From assembly GCA_041741415.1 (NCBI GenBank), contig JBGSKC010000054.1, forward strand, positions 36,764 through 100,763: DNA of 64,000 nucleotides, read 5' to 3'. The translations under genes were made by a program, and so were the position numbers. The notes under the pieces are model-generated. The model made no database searches and was not told the origin of the DNA. It was given only the letters and a program-made list of their open reading frames with translations. Shown here piece by piece: positions 1-8,012 of the stretch. This stretch comes from JANQTF01 sp041741415 (GTDB lineage: Bacteria; Bacteroidota; Bacteroidia; J057). Numbering within the stretch: the stretch's first letter is position 1; the number at the start of each line of letters is the position of its first letter.

Positions 1-276
1 TGTGAGTAAAGAGATACCTTGAAGGAAAGTGTTCAGACCAAAGATTGAAATTTTGGGGCAATTGATTGACATTCAAAACTTTATCATTAAATGCTTAATC
101 AGGAATACGGTTCTCATGATTAGCAAAAAGATTGATATGCTTGGAAGCTAAAAAGGATGAAGACACTACAGCTAGAGGTAGACTATTTATGGTAGTTCAC
201 AAGCTTGCATGAACATAAAAGGAGTATATTAGAGAGGGCATCAGACTGAGCCTGTCAATATTAAAAAGACTAAAGG
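1..276. other. AT-rich left edge without a recognisable gene
   Basis: All forward frames close quickly and no tRNA, repeat or promoter consensus was recognised. The base composition matches the two genes that follow and not the GC-rich DNA after about 2.1 kb, so this stretch probably belongs to the same acquired segment. It should hold the promoter of the TcmP pair, but no clear TAnnTTTG element is visible. Confidence 0.4.
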
Positions 277-1167
277 ATGACTTGGAATAAAGAAAACACG
301 TTGAATGAACCCGCAGGGGAATGGGGAGGGCCATGGACTGAAAGAAAGCTAATCGCATTTTCAAAGTACGTTCGGTCCTACCTTACAATTATGAGCAAGC
401 ACCCCCATTGGAAAACCATATATTTTGATGGATTTGCAGGGAGCGGAACTCGAGAGAAAAAAGCAGATAATGATCTGATATTTCAACTAAGTATCACCGA
501 GGAGGAAGAGAAAGTTTACAAAGGTGCAGCTGAGCGGGTCCTTGGGTTGCCCGATCTGAGCTTTGACTATTATTATTTTATTGATAAAAATGAAGATTCG
601 CTCAATAAATTAAAATTAAAGCTAGATGGTCAGTTTGAAGATAAGAGAAAAGAGTACAAATCGGGTGATGCGAATTTTCACCTCGAGAAGCTTGGTAGTG
701 CTCTAAAAACAAAAAAATACGCAGCTCTAGTGTTTCTCGATCCATTTGGAATGCAAATAAGCTGGTCATCTATAGCCCAGTTGAAAGATACTCGTTCAGA
801 TGTTTGGATCCTGGTCCCAACTGGAGTTATTGTTAATAGACTACTAGATAGAGCAGGAAAATTAGTTTATAGCGACAAACTTGAAAATTTCTTTGGCATG
901 TCGATCGATGAAGTAAAGGCTTATTTTTACGAAGAAAAAAAGGAAATGACTCTCTTTGGCGAGGAAGAAACAATTAAAAAAGTATCAAAACCAATTGAAA
1001 AAATTGCCAAACTTTACGTGAGACAAATGAAAACTATATGGTCACATGTGATCGATGAGCCACTGGTTTTGAAAAACCGAACAGGAGCACCTATCTTTCA
1101 CTTCGTGTTTGGTTCCAATAACCCCACCGCTAAAAAAATTGCCAAGGAAATTATTCAAAACATTTAA
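277..1167 (+). CDS. tcmP: three-Cys-motif partner protein TcmP
   Basis: A 296-residue protein of the TcmP family, whose members are known mainly as the gene next to a three-Cys Gp37/Gp68 (DUF5131) protein. The sequence looks like a Rossmann-fold methyltransferase: a motif I-like DGFAGSGT at 51-58, a strand ending in FIDKNE (acidic D103), a GDAN at 130-133 and a motif IV-like FLDPFG at 153-158. The C-terminal third is lysine- and glutamate-rich and not recognised. The partner gene starts 3 bp after the stop, so the two are surely co-transcribed. Codons are AT-rich compared with purL and the rest of the window, which suggests transfer. SAM binding and a role in nucleic-acid modification or defence are inferences from the motifs; the family has no biochemical function that I know of. 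Confidence 0.85.
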   Translation: MTWNKENTLNEPAGEWGGPWTERKLIAFSKYVRSYLTIMSKHPHWKTIYFDGFAGSGTREKKADNDLIFQLSITEEEEKVYKGAAERVLGLPDLSFDYYYFIDKNEDSLNKLKLKLDGQFEDKRKEYKSGDANFHLEKLGSALKTKKYAALVFLDPFGMQISWSSIAQLKDTRSDVWILVPTGVIVNRLLDRAGKLVYSDKLENFFGMSIDEVKAYFYEEKKEMTLFGEEETIKKVSKPIEKIAKLYVRQMKTIWSHVIDEPLVLKNRTGAPIFHFVFGSNNPTAKKIAKEIIQNI

Positions 1168-1170
1168 ATC

Positions 1171-1896
1171 ATGGCGCAGTCAAGTATCGAGTGGACGGAA
1201 ATGACTTGGAATCCAACAACAGGTTGTGATAAAATTTCTGCTGGTTGTAAATTTTGCTATGCAGAAGTTATGGCGAGACGGCTTAAGGCTATGGGATTAC
1301 AAAAATACAACAATGGCTTTGCCCTCGCTTTACACGATTCTGAGTTAGATACACCTAAGTCATGGAAAAAACCCAAAATGGTATTTGTCAACTCAATGAG
1401 CGACCTCTTCCATAAAGAGATTCCGATTGAATTTATACAGAAAGTGTTTGCTGTCATGAAAGAAAACTCACAACACACTTTTCAAATCTTGACTAAGCGA
1501 GCAGACATACTGCTTTCTTATGACAAAAGAGGCTTGTTAGAATGGGTTCCTAATATATGGATGGGAGTTTCGGTTGAGAGTGAAACATTTGCAAACAGAA
1601 TTGATCTTTTGCGCCAAACAAATGCAAGAATGAAATTTCTGAGCTGTGAACCCCTAATAGGGCCTCTCTCAAATCTTGATCTGCAAGGCATTGACTGGGT
1701 CATTGTTGGTGGGGAAAGTGGAAAAGCAGCAAGACCAATGAAGGAAGAATGGGTTTGGGAAATAAAGGATCAGTGCCAAAAATTTGATGTAGCCTTTTTC
1801 TTTAAACAATGGGGCGGATCGAACAAAAAGAAAGCAGGGAATTTATTAGATGGGAAAAAGTACTTAGAAATGCCTAAGGTTAAAAAAATAGCATAA
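1171..1896 (+). CDS. three-Cys-motif DUF5131 protein (phage Gp37/Gp68 family)
   Basis: 241 residues. The N-terminus has the family hallmark C19-x6-C26-x2-C29 (TGCDKISAGCKFCYA), followed by a predicted alpha/beta barrel with conserved stretches FVNSMSDLFH (about 70), ILTKRAD, WMGVSVES (about 130), FLSCEPL (about 158) and WVIVGGESG (about 177), ending near FFFKQWGG. The Cys cluster and barrel resemble a 4Fe-4S radical-SAM enzyme with unusual spacing (CX6CX2C rather than CX3CX2C), which is an inference. The family occurs in phages and mobile DNA, and members are typically found beside TcmP, exactly as here. It is AT-rich like its partner. The gene is intact and followed by a small hairpin. Confidence 0.85.
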   Translation: MAQSSIEWTEMTWNPTTGCDKISAGCKFCYAEVMARRLKAMGLQKYNNGFALALHDSELDTPKSWKKPKMVFVNSMSDLFHKEIPIEFIQKVFAVMKENSQHTFQILTKRADILLSYDKRGLLEWVPNIWMGVSVESETFANRIDLLRQTNARMKFLSCEPLIGPLSNLDLQGIDWVIVGGESGKAARPMKEEWVWEIKDQCQKFDVAFFFKQWGGSNKKKAGNLLDGKKYLEMPKVKKIA

Positions 1897-1919
1897 AGGC
1901 GTTTCCTACATTTAGCTCA

Positions 1920-1939
1920 CAGTTCGAGTGTCCGAACTG
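1920..1939. other. 7-bp inverted repeat downstream of the TcmP pair
   Basis: CAGTTCG and CGAACTG flank a 6-nt loop 24 bp after the DUF5131 stop. There is no U tract, so it is at best a weak terminator or a protein-binding site. Confidence 0.3.
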
Positions 1940-2135
1940 GGCATTACAATCAGGTGCAGACTTAGTTCTACTTTATTGAAAAGGGCCCTTTTGTAAAATG
2001 CATGTTCTATTTAACCTTTGTGAGCCAACCCTTACCCACATAAAAGCGAATTCCACAATCCAAGATTTTCTGTCGAGATTTAAGGAAACAGAAAGATATC
2101 GTGACTCAATAGCTCTGAAGAATTCAACCACTTCT

Positions 2136-4343
2136 TCACAACTTCCCCGTCAGGCCCTGGTCGTAAATCGCGCGGTAGGAGGCGATGCTGCCAAGGGTTT
2201 CGCCGTCGAGCGCAAGGTCTTTGCCCTTGACGGTGCCGAGCAGGCGGGCGGGTACATGTTTGAGGGCGGACAAGAAAGCTTTTTCCTGCTGGGGGCTCAC
2301 ACTCACCACCACGCGGCCACCGGCTTCGCCATAGAGGAAGGCATCCTTGCGGAGGTTTCCGGGGCAGTCGAGGGTAAATCCAAGCCCTTTCACAAAAGCC
2401 GACTCCAGCAAACAAACTACCAGTCCGCCATCGGAAACATCGTGTGCCGAGCGAATGAGCCGCGCATGGATCAGCGCAAGGACTTCTTTTTGAAGCGCCA
2501 CTTCTTCCTGGAGGTTCAGGTAAGGAGCCGGGCTGTGCTTCACGCCGTGGTAGGCGTAGAGGTACTCCGAACTGCCGAGGTCTTCCACAACCTGGCCCAG
2601 GAGGTAAATTTTGTCTCCCTCATGCTGGAAGGCCATGCCCATGGTACCCGTTGTCACATCGGCGAGAACGCCCACCATGCCGATTGTCGGGGTGGGGAAG
2701 ACAGGCCCTGTTTCAGATTGGTTGTAGAAGGAAACGTTCCCACCGGTAACGGGGGTATCAAACGCGAGGCAGGCCTTGCCCATACCTTTGATGGCGTGAG
2801 CAAACTGGTAATACACCTCCGGGTTGAAGGGGTTTCCGAAGTTGAGGCAGTTGGTGACACCGAGGGGGAGGGCTCCCGACACCACGAGGTTGCGGGCGGC
2901 TTCGGCCACAGCGTGGGCTGCGCCCTGCTCAGGGTCGGCGTGAACGTAGCGGCTGTTGCAGTCTGCGGTTACAGCCAGACCTTCTTTTTTGCCATGTATC
3001 CTCACGATGGCCGCATCGGAGGGGGTGTTGGTGCTCATGTTGGCCGTGCCGACCATGGAGTCATATTGTTCGGTCACCCATCTTTTCGAGGCGATGGAAG
3101 GGCGGTCGAGCAGAAAGCGAATGACCTGATCATGCTTCGCGGGCTGGGGCACCTGTTCGATGGAGAATTTGCGGATCTGGGCGAAATAGGATGGCTCCTT
3201 TTGCTCGCGCACATACACGGGCGCACCGCCGCCGAGCACGAGGCTCTGGGCAGGAATTTCGGCCACGATCCCGCCATGGAAAAAGTAGCGCAGCCGGTCG
3301 CCTTCCGTCACAACGCCAATCTGAGCGGCATGGAGGTCCCATTTGTCGAACACGCGGGTCACTTCTTCTTCGCGGCCTTTTTCCACGATGAAGAGCATGC
3401 GCTCCTGTGATTCGGAGAGGAGAATTTCAAATGGCACCATGTCGGCCTGGCGCATGGGAACTTTGTCGAGCCACACGTCCATGCCAACGTTGCCTTTTGC
3501 AGCAGTTTCTGATGTGGCGCAGGTGATCCCGGCGGCACCCATGTCCTGGCAGCCGACCACAGCGCCGGTGGCGAGGGCTTCGAGGGTGGCTTCGAGGAGG
3601 AGTTTTTCGGTGAACGGGTCGCCGACCTGAACAGAGGGGAGTTTTTCTTCGGAGTCCTCGCTGATGTCTTCGGAGGCGAAGGTAGCCCCGTGAATGCCGT
3701 CTTTGCCTGTGGCGGCTCCCACGATGAAGACGGGGTTGCCGGGGCCTTTGGCGGTTGCGCTCATGGATTTGCCTTTTTCCACGATGCCGACAGACATGGC
3801 ATTGACGAGGGGATTGGTATTGTAGCAGGGGTCAAAATAGACTTCCCCGGCCACAGTGGGCACGCCGAAGGCATTACCATAGTCGCCGATGCCCTTCACG
3901 ACCCCCTTCAGGAGGTGGCGGGTTTTGGCTACGTCGAGGCTGCCGAAGCGCAGCGAGTTGAGCGCAGCAACCGGGCGGGCTCCCATGGAGAAAATGTCGC
4001 GGTGAATGCCACCCACGCCGGTAGCAGCCCCCTGGTAGGGTTCAATGGCGGAGGGGTGGTTGTGAGATTCCATTTTGAAGGCGACAGCCAGTCCGTTGCC
4101 GAGGTCCATGAGGCCTGCCCCTTCTTCGCCGGCGCCAACCAGCACACGGGAACCCGTTTTGGGCAGGGTTTTGAGCTGGAGGATCGAGTTTTTGTAGGAG
4201 CAATGCTCACTCCACATCACCGAATAAACAGACAGCTCGGTGAAGTTGGGATCCCGGCCAAGAAAGTCGTGAATCTTCTGAAACTCATCGGTACTGATTC
4301 CGAGCTTGGCAATGATGTCAGGCGTTACCTGTGGAGTGGTCAT
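2136..4343 (-). CDS. purL: phosphoribosylformylglycinamidine synthase subunit PurL
   Basis: 735 residues, the length of the small (multi-subunit) PurL. It carries out the ATP-dependent conversion of FGAR to FGAM in purine synthesis with PurQ (glutaminase) and PurS, which are not in this window. Family stretches are clear: SVMWSEHCSYKNS near the N-terminus, KMESHNHPSAIEPYQGAATGVGG (ATP site), QDMGAAGITCATSE in the middle and an AIR-synthase-type second half with TGGNVSFYNQS and HDVSDGGL near the C-terminus. The reading frame is open 40 codons further upstream, but that extension is Ser/Phe-rich, unlike PurL, and covers the probable -7 element, so the ATG giving MTTPQVTPD is preferred. Its neighbour on the left is the foreign-looking TcmP cassette. 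Confidence 0.95.
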   Translation of the reverse strand: MTTPQVTPDIIAKLGISTDEFQKIHDFLGRDPNFTELSVYSVMWSEHCSYKNSILQLKTLPKTGSRVLVGAGEEGAGLMDLGNGLAVAFKMESHNHPSAIEPYQGAATGVGGIHRDIFSMGARPVAALNSLRFGSLDVAKTRHLLKGVVKGIGDYGNAFGVPTVAGEVYFDPCYNTNPLVNAMSVGIVEKGKSMSATAKGPGNPVFIVGAATGKDGIHGATFASEDISEDSEEKLPSVQVGDPFTEKLLLEATLEALATGAVVGCQDMGAAGITCATSETAAKGNVGMDVWLDKVPMRQADMVPFEILLSESQERMLFIVEKGREEEVTRVFDKWDLHAAQIGVVTEGDRLRYFFHGGIVAEIPAQSLVLGGGAPVYVREQKEPSYFAQIRKFSIEQVPQPAKHDQVIRFLLDRPSIASKRWVTEQYDSMVGTANMSTNTPSDAAIVRIHGKKEGLAVTADCNSRYVHADPEQGAAHAVAEAARNLVVSGALPLGVTNCLNFGNPFNPEVYYQFAHAIKGMGKACLAFDTPVTGGNVSFYNQSETGPVFPTPTIGMVGVLADVTTGTMGMAFQHEGDKIYLLGQVVEDLGSSEYLYAYHGVKHSPAPYLNLQEEVALQKEVLALIHARLIRSAHDVSDGGLVVCLLESAFVKGLGFTLDCPGNLRKDAFLYGEAGGRVVVSVSPQQEKAFLSALKHVPARLLGTVKGKDLALDGETLGSIASYRAIYDQGLTGKL

Positions 4344-4363
4344 GGAAAGGTCGTTTGAGGCTG

Positions 4364-4371
4364 CAAATATA
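4364..4371 (-). promoter_or_regulatory. probable -7 element of the purL promoter
   Basis: On the minus strand this reads TATATTTG, an exact match to the Bacteroidota TAnnTTTG consensus, 20 bp before the chosen purL ATG. No TTG at the usual distance upstream was seen, so only the -7 box supports it. Confidence 0.5.
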
Positions 4372-4429
4372 GGCAAGCCGGGAGAGAGAAGCGAAGAAGA
4401 AAAAAATGGAAAAATTCTCTTCGAAAGGC

Positions 4430-4460
4430 TTGCACAGAATTCAGAAACCTTCTTTCTTTG
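4430..4460 (+). promoter_or_regulatory. possible promoter of tRNA-Asn
   Basis: TTG at 4430-4432, a 20-bp spacer and TTTCTTTG (one mismatch to TAnnTTTG) at 4453-4460, about 30 bp before the mature tRNA 5' end. Confidence 0.4.
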
Positions 4461-4489
4461 CATCCCACAATCACCGATGTGATTGACAC

Positions 4490-4563
4490 TCCTCCTTAGC
4501 TCAGTTGGTTAGAGCGGCTGACTGTTAATCAGTAGGTCCCTGGTTCAAGTCCAGGAGGGGGAG
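4490..4563 (+). tRNA. tRNA-Asn (GTT)
   Basis: The full cloverleaf can be drawn: acceptor TCCTCCT pairs with AGGGGGA (one G-U), D arm GCTC...GAGC, anticodon loop CTGTTAA with GTT at 4524-4526, and T arm CCTGG-TTCAAGT-CCAGG. CCA is not fully encoded (G discriminator followed by CAA). Confidence 0.95.
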
Positions 4564-4564
4564 C

Positions 4565-4592
4565 AAAGCCATCCGAAAGGGTGGCTTTTTTG
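4565..4592 (+). terminator. intrinsic terminator after tRNA-Asn
   Basis: A 10-bp stem (AAAGCCATCC / GGGTGGCTTT) closed by a GAAA tetraloop and followed by a run of T. The same design follows the tRNA-Val pair. Confidence 0.85.
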
Positions 4593-4652
4593 TTTTTGCC
4601 CGGCTGGTGCAGCCTTTCTCTGGCCATTTTTCCTTTTCATGACGCCCGGACC

Positions 4653-5243
4653 ATGGACCCTTTGCTTGAATTCAAAGTCTGGCTGAGTCAGGTTCCCTTT
4701 CTCACAGAGGAGGATTGCGCCTTGTTTGCGCCCTTTCTCCGGGTTAAAAGCATCCAGGCCAAAGATCATTTCCTCACCGAAGGAGCCATCTGCCGCGAAA
4801 TCGGGTTCGTTTGCCAGGGCTGTTTCCGGACCTACTATTTGGCTGACGACAAGGAGATCAACACCCAGTTTGTTTTTGAGCACGATTTTGTAACAGACTA
4901 CGACAGCTTTTTACAGGAAAAGCCGGGCAGGTATTTTATTCAGGCGGTGGAGGATGCGACGGTAGTGACCTTTGACCCCACTGCCCTCCGGGATGCTTAC
5001 CAGCGATCGCACAACTGGGAGCGTTTTGGCAGAATGATCGCCGAAAATTCCTACAAGCAAACGATGCTGCGCGTGGAGAGCTTTTTGTTTTTGAATGGAG
5101 AGCAGCGTTACCTCGATTTATTAGCTAATCAGCCCCAATTATTTGACCGGATTCCCCTCTACCACATTGCCTCCTACCTGGGCCTGGAGCGCGAAAGCCT
5201 GAGCCGTTTGCGAAAGAAAATTGCTGGGAAAGAACGATTGTAA
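4653..5243 (+). CDS. Crp/Fnr family transcriptional regulator
   Basis: 196 residues. The N-terminal part (about 1-125) is a cyclic-nucleotide-binding-type beta barrel (VKSIQAKDHFLTEGAICREIGFVCQGCFRTYY), and the C-terminus has a short winged-helix recognition region (IPLYHIASYLGLERESLSRLRKKI). This is the compact form common in Bacteroidota, where members lack the Fnr cysteines and usually act as one-component regulators with unknown ligand. The start ATG (MDPLLEFKVW) is 60 bp after the tRNA terminator; an upstream in-frame ATG lies inside that terminator and is unlikely. The lipoprotein gene downstream begins 73 bp later and may be co-transcribed. Confidence 0.85.
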   Translation: MDPLLEFKVWLSQVPFLTEEDCALFAPFLRVKSIQAKDHFLTEGAICREIGFVCQGCFRTYYLADDKEINTQFVFEHDFVTDYDSFLQEKPGRYFIQAVEDATVVTFDPTALRDAYQRSHNWERFGRMIAENSYKQTMLRVESFLFLNGEQRYLDLLANQPQLFDRIPLYHIASYLGLERESLSRLRKKIAGKERL

Positions 5244-5316
5244 CAATTGTCAATTTTCCGCAGGCTGCCTTGCGACACTTTTGAAGCGTCATTCAATCTT
5301 ACTTAACCGCTTCAAA

Positions 5317-5952
5317 ATGAACAAGCTAATTTCATTCTCCGTTGCCCTCCTTTCCTTCTCTCTCCTGGCTGGCTGCCAAAGTACCGCCCCGGTTGTGATC
5401 CCGCTCAGGGCATCGCTGGAGCAGACTGAAGCCTACACGATCATCTGGAATGGCATCAGCAAGGCGTATCGCTACGAAAACGGGCAATGGGTCCGGGCCG
5501 AGGAATATGATTACCAGTTTGACGTGATTCAGCAGCGCGAAACCAACCACTGGAAGTCGGTCAAATCGCTGCACAGGCTCCACCCTGATTATGACGGAAA
5601 AGCCGGGCCCCGGGACCAGGCGATGTATTTTGAGGTGAGGTACCAGCAACTGACCGGGGGCGTCGTGCAGTCCACGATTGAGTCTTCCCTGGGCGGCGGC
5701 ACGGGCACGAGCGACGAAGAATTTCGCGAGGCTGTGCTAACGATGTATGTGCCCAACCCCAGCCGCTGGATGCCCTACAACAAGCTCAGAATCAGCCAGA
5801 AATACGACTACGAAGGTGGTATTTTGACTGAAACTGTGGAGCTGATTGACGAGCAAAACGGGCAGGAAACCCCGTTTATGAAGAATGAGGAAATTGCCCA
5901 CATCTTTGTGAAAAGCCGGTTGGAGAAGGCACCCACCACTTTTCAGCGATAA
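5317..5952 (+). CDS. putative lipoprotein of unknown function
   Basis: 211 residues. A lipoprotein signal with lipobox LLAGC (Cys at about 19) follows a short hydrophobic stretch, so it should be exported and lipid-anchored. The mature part has many aromatic and acidic residues (ENGQWVRAEEYDYQFDVIQQ, RDQAMYFEVRYQQL, RWMPYNKLRISQKYDYEGG) and predicted beta structure. The fold faintly recalls CpeT/CpcT-like small beta barrels, but this is not secure. The start was chosen at the ATG that begins the signal peptide. An upstream frame extension runs back into the regulator gene and is not convincing. Confidence 0.75.
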   Translation: MNKLISFSVALLSFSLLAGCQSTAPVVIPLRASLEQTEAYTIIWNGISKAYRYENGQWVRAEEYDYQFDVIQQRETNHWKSVKSLHRLHPDYDGKAGPRDQAMYFEVRYQQLTGGVVQSTIESSLGGGTGTSDEEFREAVLTMYVPNPSRWMPYNKLRISQKYDYEGGILTETVELIDEQNGQETPFMKNEEIAHIFVKSRLEKAPTTFQR

Positions 5953-5986
5953 GGCTCACAACAGGTCAGATACAGGCTGTTTGCCC

Positions 5987-6018
5987 TTTGGTCATCCCGC
6001 GTCAGATTTGTACCTTTG
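5987..6018 (+). promoter_or_regulatory. promoter of the DEAD-box helicase gene
   Basis: TTTG at 5987-5990, a 20-bp spacer and TACCTTTG at 6011-6018, an excellent match to the Bacteroidota housekeeping promoter. It predicts an untranslated leader of roughly 100 nt before the helicase start, as is common for cold-responsive RNA helicases. Confidence 0.65.
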
Positions 6019-6128
6019 CCTGCAAGTGAATCCCCTGGAAGAAAACAACTTCCCGGGGATTCCCGGCAGGTTCTCGCATCGACACACGTTTGCCACCTGT
6101 CATCTCCATCTCAACTGAGGTATCTATT

Positions 6129-7574
6129 TTGACATTCGAAGATTTTGACCTGGATCAATCCCTGCTCGACGGATTGAACTCCATGCGGTACCAATCCGCG
6201 ACGCCCATTCAAGAAGCGGCCATTCCAGCCATCCTGGAAGGCAAAGACGTGATCGCCTGCGCCCAGACCGGCACCGGCAAAACGGCAGCCTACCTGATTC
6301 CTGCTCTCCAGATCGTGAGGCAATTCCAACCAGGAGCGATCCGCGCACTGGTTATTTCCCCCACCCGGGAGCTCGCTTTTCAGATCGAACAAAACCTCCA
6401 GGCCATCGGCTACTACTCTGGAATCACTTCCGTGGCTGTGTATGGCGGCAATGACTCCCGCGGCTGGGACACCCAGCGCAACGCCATCCAGGGCGGCGTG
6501 GATTTCATCATTGCCACCCCGGGCCGCTTCCTCATGCACCTCGGCCTCGGCTACATGGACCTGAGCCAGGTAGAAATTGTGATCCTCGACGAAGCTGACA
6601 AAATGCTCGACATGGGCTTCCACGCCGACATCATGAAGATCATGGAGCAGCTCCCCAAAGAGCGCCAAACCCTCATGTTCTCGGCCACCATGCCCAAGAA
6701 AATCCGGCAACTGGCCCACGACGTCCTCCGCGAACCTGTCGAAATCAACTTTAACCTTGCAAAACCAGCCGCCGGTATTTCCCAGCAGGCCTACTGCGTG
6801 TATGAGGATCAGAAAATTCCGCTGCTTCAGCACCTCATCAAAACCCGCGAGATCGACAGCATGATCATTTTCTCATCGAGCAAGCTCAAGGTGGACGAAA
6901 TCCACCGGAAGCTCACCAAGCTCGGCGTGGAGGTGAGGGCCATGCACTCCGATAAGGAACAGGCAGAACGGACCGAGACCCTGAGTGCTTTTAAAAACAA
7001 GCAATTCAAGATTCTGGTGGGCACCGATGTGCTTGCCCGCGGCATCGATGTTGACAATCTGAGCCACGTGCTGAATTTCGACTGCCCGAAGGATGCTGAG
7101 GATTATGTACACAGGGTAGGTCGCACGGCGAGGGCCAGCCGCACGGGAGAGGCCATTACATTTGTGGATCCGCGCGACTTCCATCGCCTGTCGAGGATTG
7201 AGCGACTCATTGAAGCCCCGATTCCGAAGCCGGAGATGCCGGAATTTCTTGGCGAAACCCCCGTGTATGACCCCAACGCCCGGCCCAGCAAGGGTGGTAG
7301 TGGTGGTGGTGGTCACAAAGGTGGCAGGTCCGAGGGCAGAGGTGGGAGTGGCCAGGGCCCCCGGTATGGTGAGAAAAAGCACTTTGACAAGCCCCCTCGC
7401 AGAGATCCTCAGCCCCGAAACACCAACGGGAGCCCGGCTCCTGTGGCAGACAGGCCGCAGGAAGGGCCGGTAAACGATGCTGAGCAAAAGCGCAAGCGCC
7501 GCAAAAAGAAGAAGAAAAAACCCGGAGAAACAGGCCCGGCAATGGAAAGCCCCAGGCCCACTCCGGCAGACTGA
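6129..7574 (+). CDS. DEAD-box ATP-dependent RNA helicase (RhlE-like)
   Basis: 481 residues from the TTG that gives MTFEDFDLDQSLLDGL, a start that matches the usual N-terminus of Bacteroidota RhlE-type helicases and has GAGG about 10 bp upstream. A TTG 39 bp earlier is also possible. Q motif (ATPIQ, about 25), Walker A AQTGTGKT 45-52, motif Ib PTRELA, DEAD 154-157, SAT near 187 and the second RecA domain with YVHRVGRTAR are present. The tail after about 385 is low-complexity: Gly/Arg/Ser-rich, then a basic Lys/Arg run (KRKRRKKKKKK) typical of RNA-binding tails. It acts in RNA unwinding, probably ribosome assembly or mRNA decay. It is a single-gene transcript by position, with its own promoter and a tRNA cluster downstream. 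Confidence 0.92.
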   Translation: MTFEDFDLDQSLLDGLNSMRYQSATPIQEAAIPAILEGKDVIACAQTGTGKTAAYLIPALQIVRQFQPGAIRALVISPTRELAFQIEQNLQAIGYYSGITSVAVYGGNDSRGWDTQRNAIQGGVDFIIATPGRFLMHLGLGYMDLSQVEIVILDEADKMLDMGFHADIMKIMEQLPKERQTLMFSATMPKKIRQLAHDVLREPVEINFNLAKPAAGISQQAYCVYEDQKIPLLQHLIKTREIDSMIIFSSSKLKVDEIHRKLTKLGVEVRAMHSDKEQAERTETLSAFKNKQFKILVGTDVLARGIDVDNLSHVLNFDCPKDAEDYVHRVGRTARASRTGEAITFVDPRDFHRLSRIERLIEAPIPKPEMPEFLGETPVYDPNARPSKGGSGGGGHKGGRSEGRGGSGQGPRYGEKKHFDKPPRRDPQPRNTNGSPAPVADRPQEGPVNDAEQKRKRRKKKKKKPGETGPAMESPRPTPAD

Positions 7575-7582
7575 AAAAAGAT

Positions 7583-7614
7583 TTGGAGGAATCACCACAG
7601 CACCCGTATATTTG
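7583..7614 (+). promoter_or_regulatory. promoter of the tRNA-Val pair
   Basis: TTG at 7583-7585, a 21-bp spacer and an exact TATATTTG at 7607-7614, 35 bp before the first tRNA. Confidence 0.6.
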
Positions 7615-7649
7615 CAGGGCTTTTTCGGAAAGAGAAGGCGGTTTTTTGA

Positions 7650-7724
7650 GGGAGCTTAGCTCAGTTGGTTCAGAGCACCTGTCTTACAAACAGGGGGTCG
7701 CTGGTTCGAGCCCAGCAGTTCCCA
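7650..7724 (+). tRNA. tRNA-Val (TAC)
   Basis: Acceptor GGGAGCT pairs with AGTTCCC, the anticodon stem CCTGT/ACAGG holds loop CTTACAA with TAC at 7685-7687, and the T arm is GCTGG-TTCGAGC-CCAGC. The full CCA end is not encoded. Confidence 0.95.
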
Positions 7725-7787
7725 CAGATTGAGAAGTCGGAAGTCAGAAGAGAGAGGTCAGACTGAGGATTTTTTTCAGGAACTTTA

Positions 7788-7862
7788 GGGGGATTAGCTC
7801 AGTTGGTTTAGAGCGCTTGCTTCACACGCAAGAGGTCACTGGTTCGAATCCAGTATCTCCCA
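7788..7862 (+). tRNA. tRNA-Val (CAC)
   Basis: Acceptor GGGGGAT pairs with ATCTCCC, the anticodon stem CTTGC/GCAAG holds loop TTCACAC with CAC at 7823-7825, and the T arm is ACTGG-TTCGAAT-CCAGT. The 63-bp spacer from the first tRNA-Val contains an AGTCGGAAGTCAGAAG repeat like those at 11.5 kb. Confidence 0.95.
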
Positions 7863-7868
7863 CATGGG

Positions 7869-7895
7869 AAAGCCCGTCCGAAAGGATGGGCTTTT
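7869..7895 (+). terminator. intrinsic terminator after the tRNA-Val pair
   Basis: An 11-bp stem (AAAGCCCGTCC / GGATGGGCTTT) with a GAAA tetraloop and a short T run, nearly the same as the one after tRNA-Asn. Confidence 0.85.
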
Positions 7896-8012
7896 TCGGT
7901 AAGGGTTGGGTACCGTTGTTGCGAGTTTAGGGAAGCAGTGATAATCTTTCAGACAAGCAATAAGGGACATAGAAAAAAGATAAAGGCACGAGGATCAACC
8001 CAATAAAGCTAA

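Noticed and set aside
1920..1939. Integrase attachment site at the left island edge
   Set aside because: Only a 7-bp inverted repeat; no tRNA end, no direct repeat partner and no integrase in the window.
1998..3410. Long plus-strand open frame opposite purL
   Set aside because: It mirrors purL, is His/Gly-rich in the way of antisense frames of GC-rich genes, and has no recognisable domain.
4344..4463. 40-residue N-terminal extension of PurL
   Set aside because: It is unlike PurL and contains the TATATTTG promoter element; the family start is MTTPQVTPD.
4490..4563. tRNA-Asn as an integration site for the AT-rich island
   Set aside because: purL lies between them and no duplicated tRNA 3' end was found.
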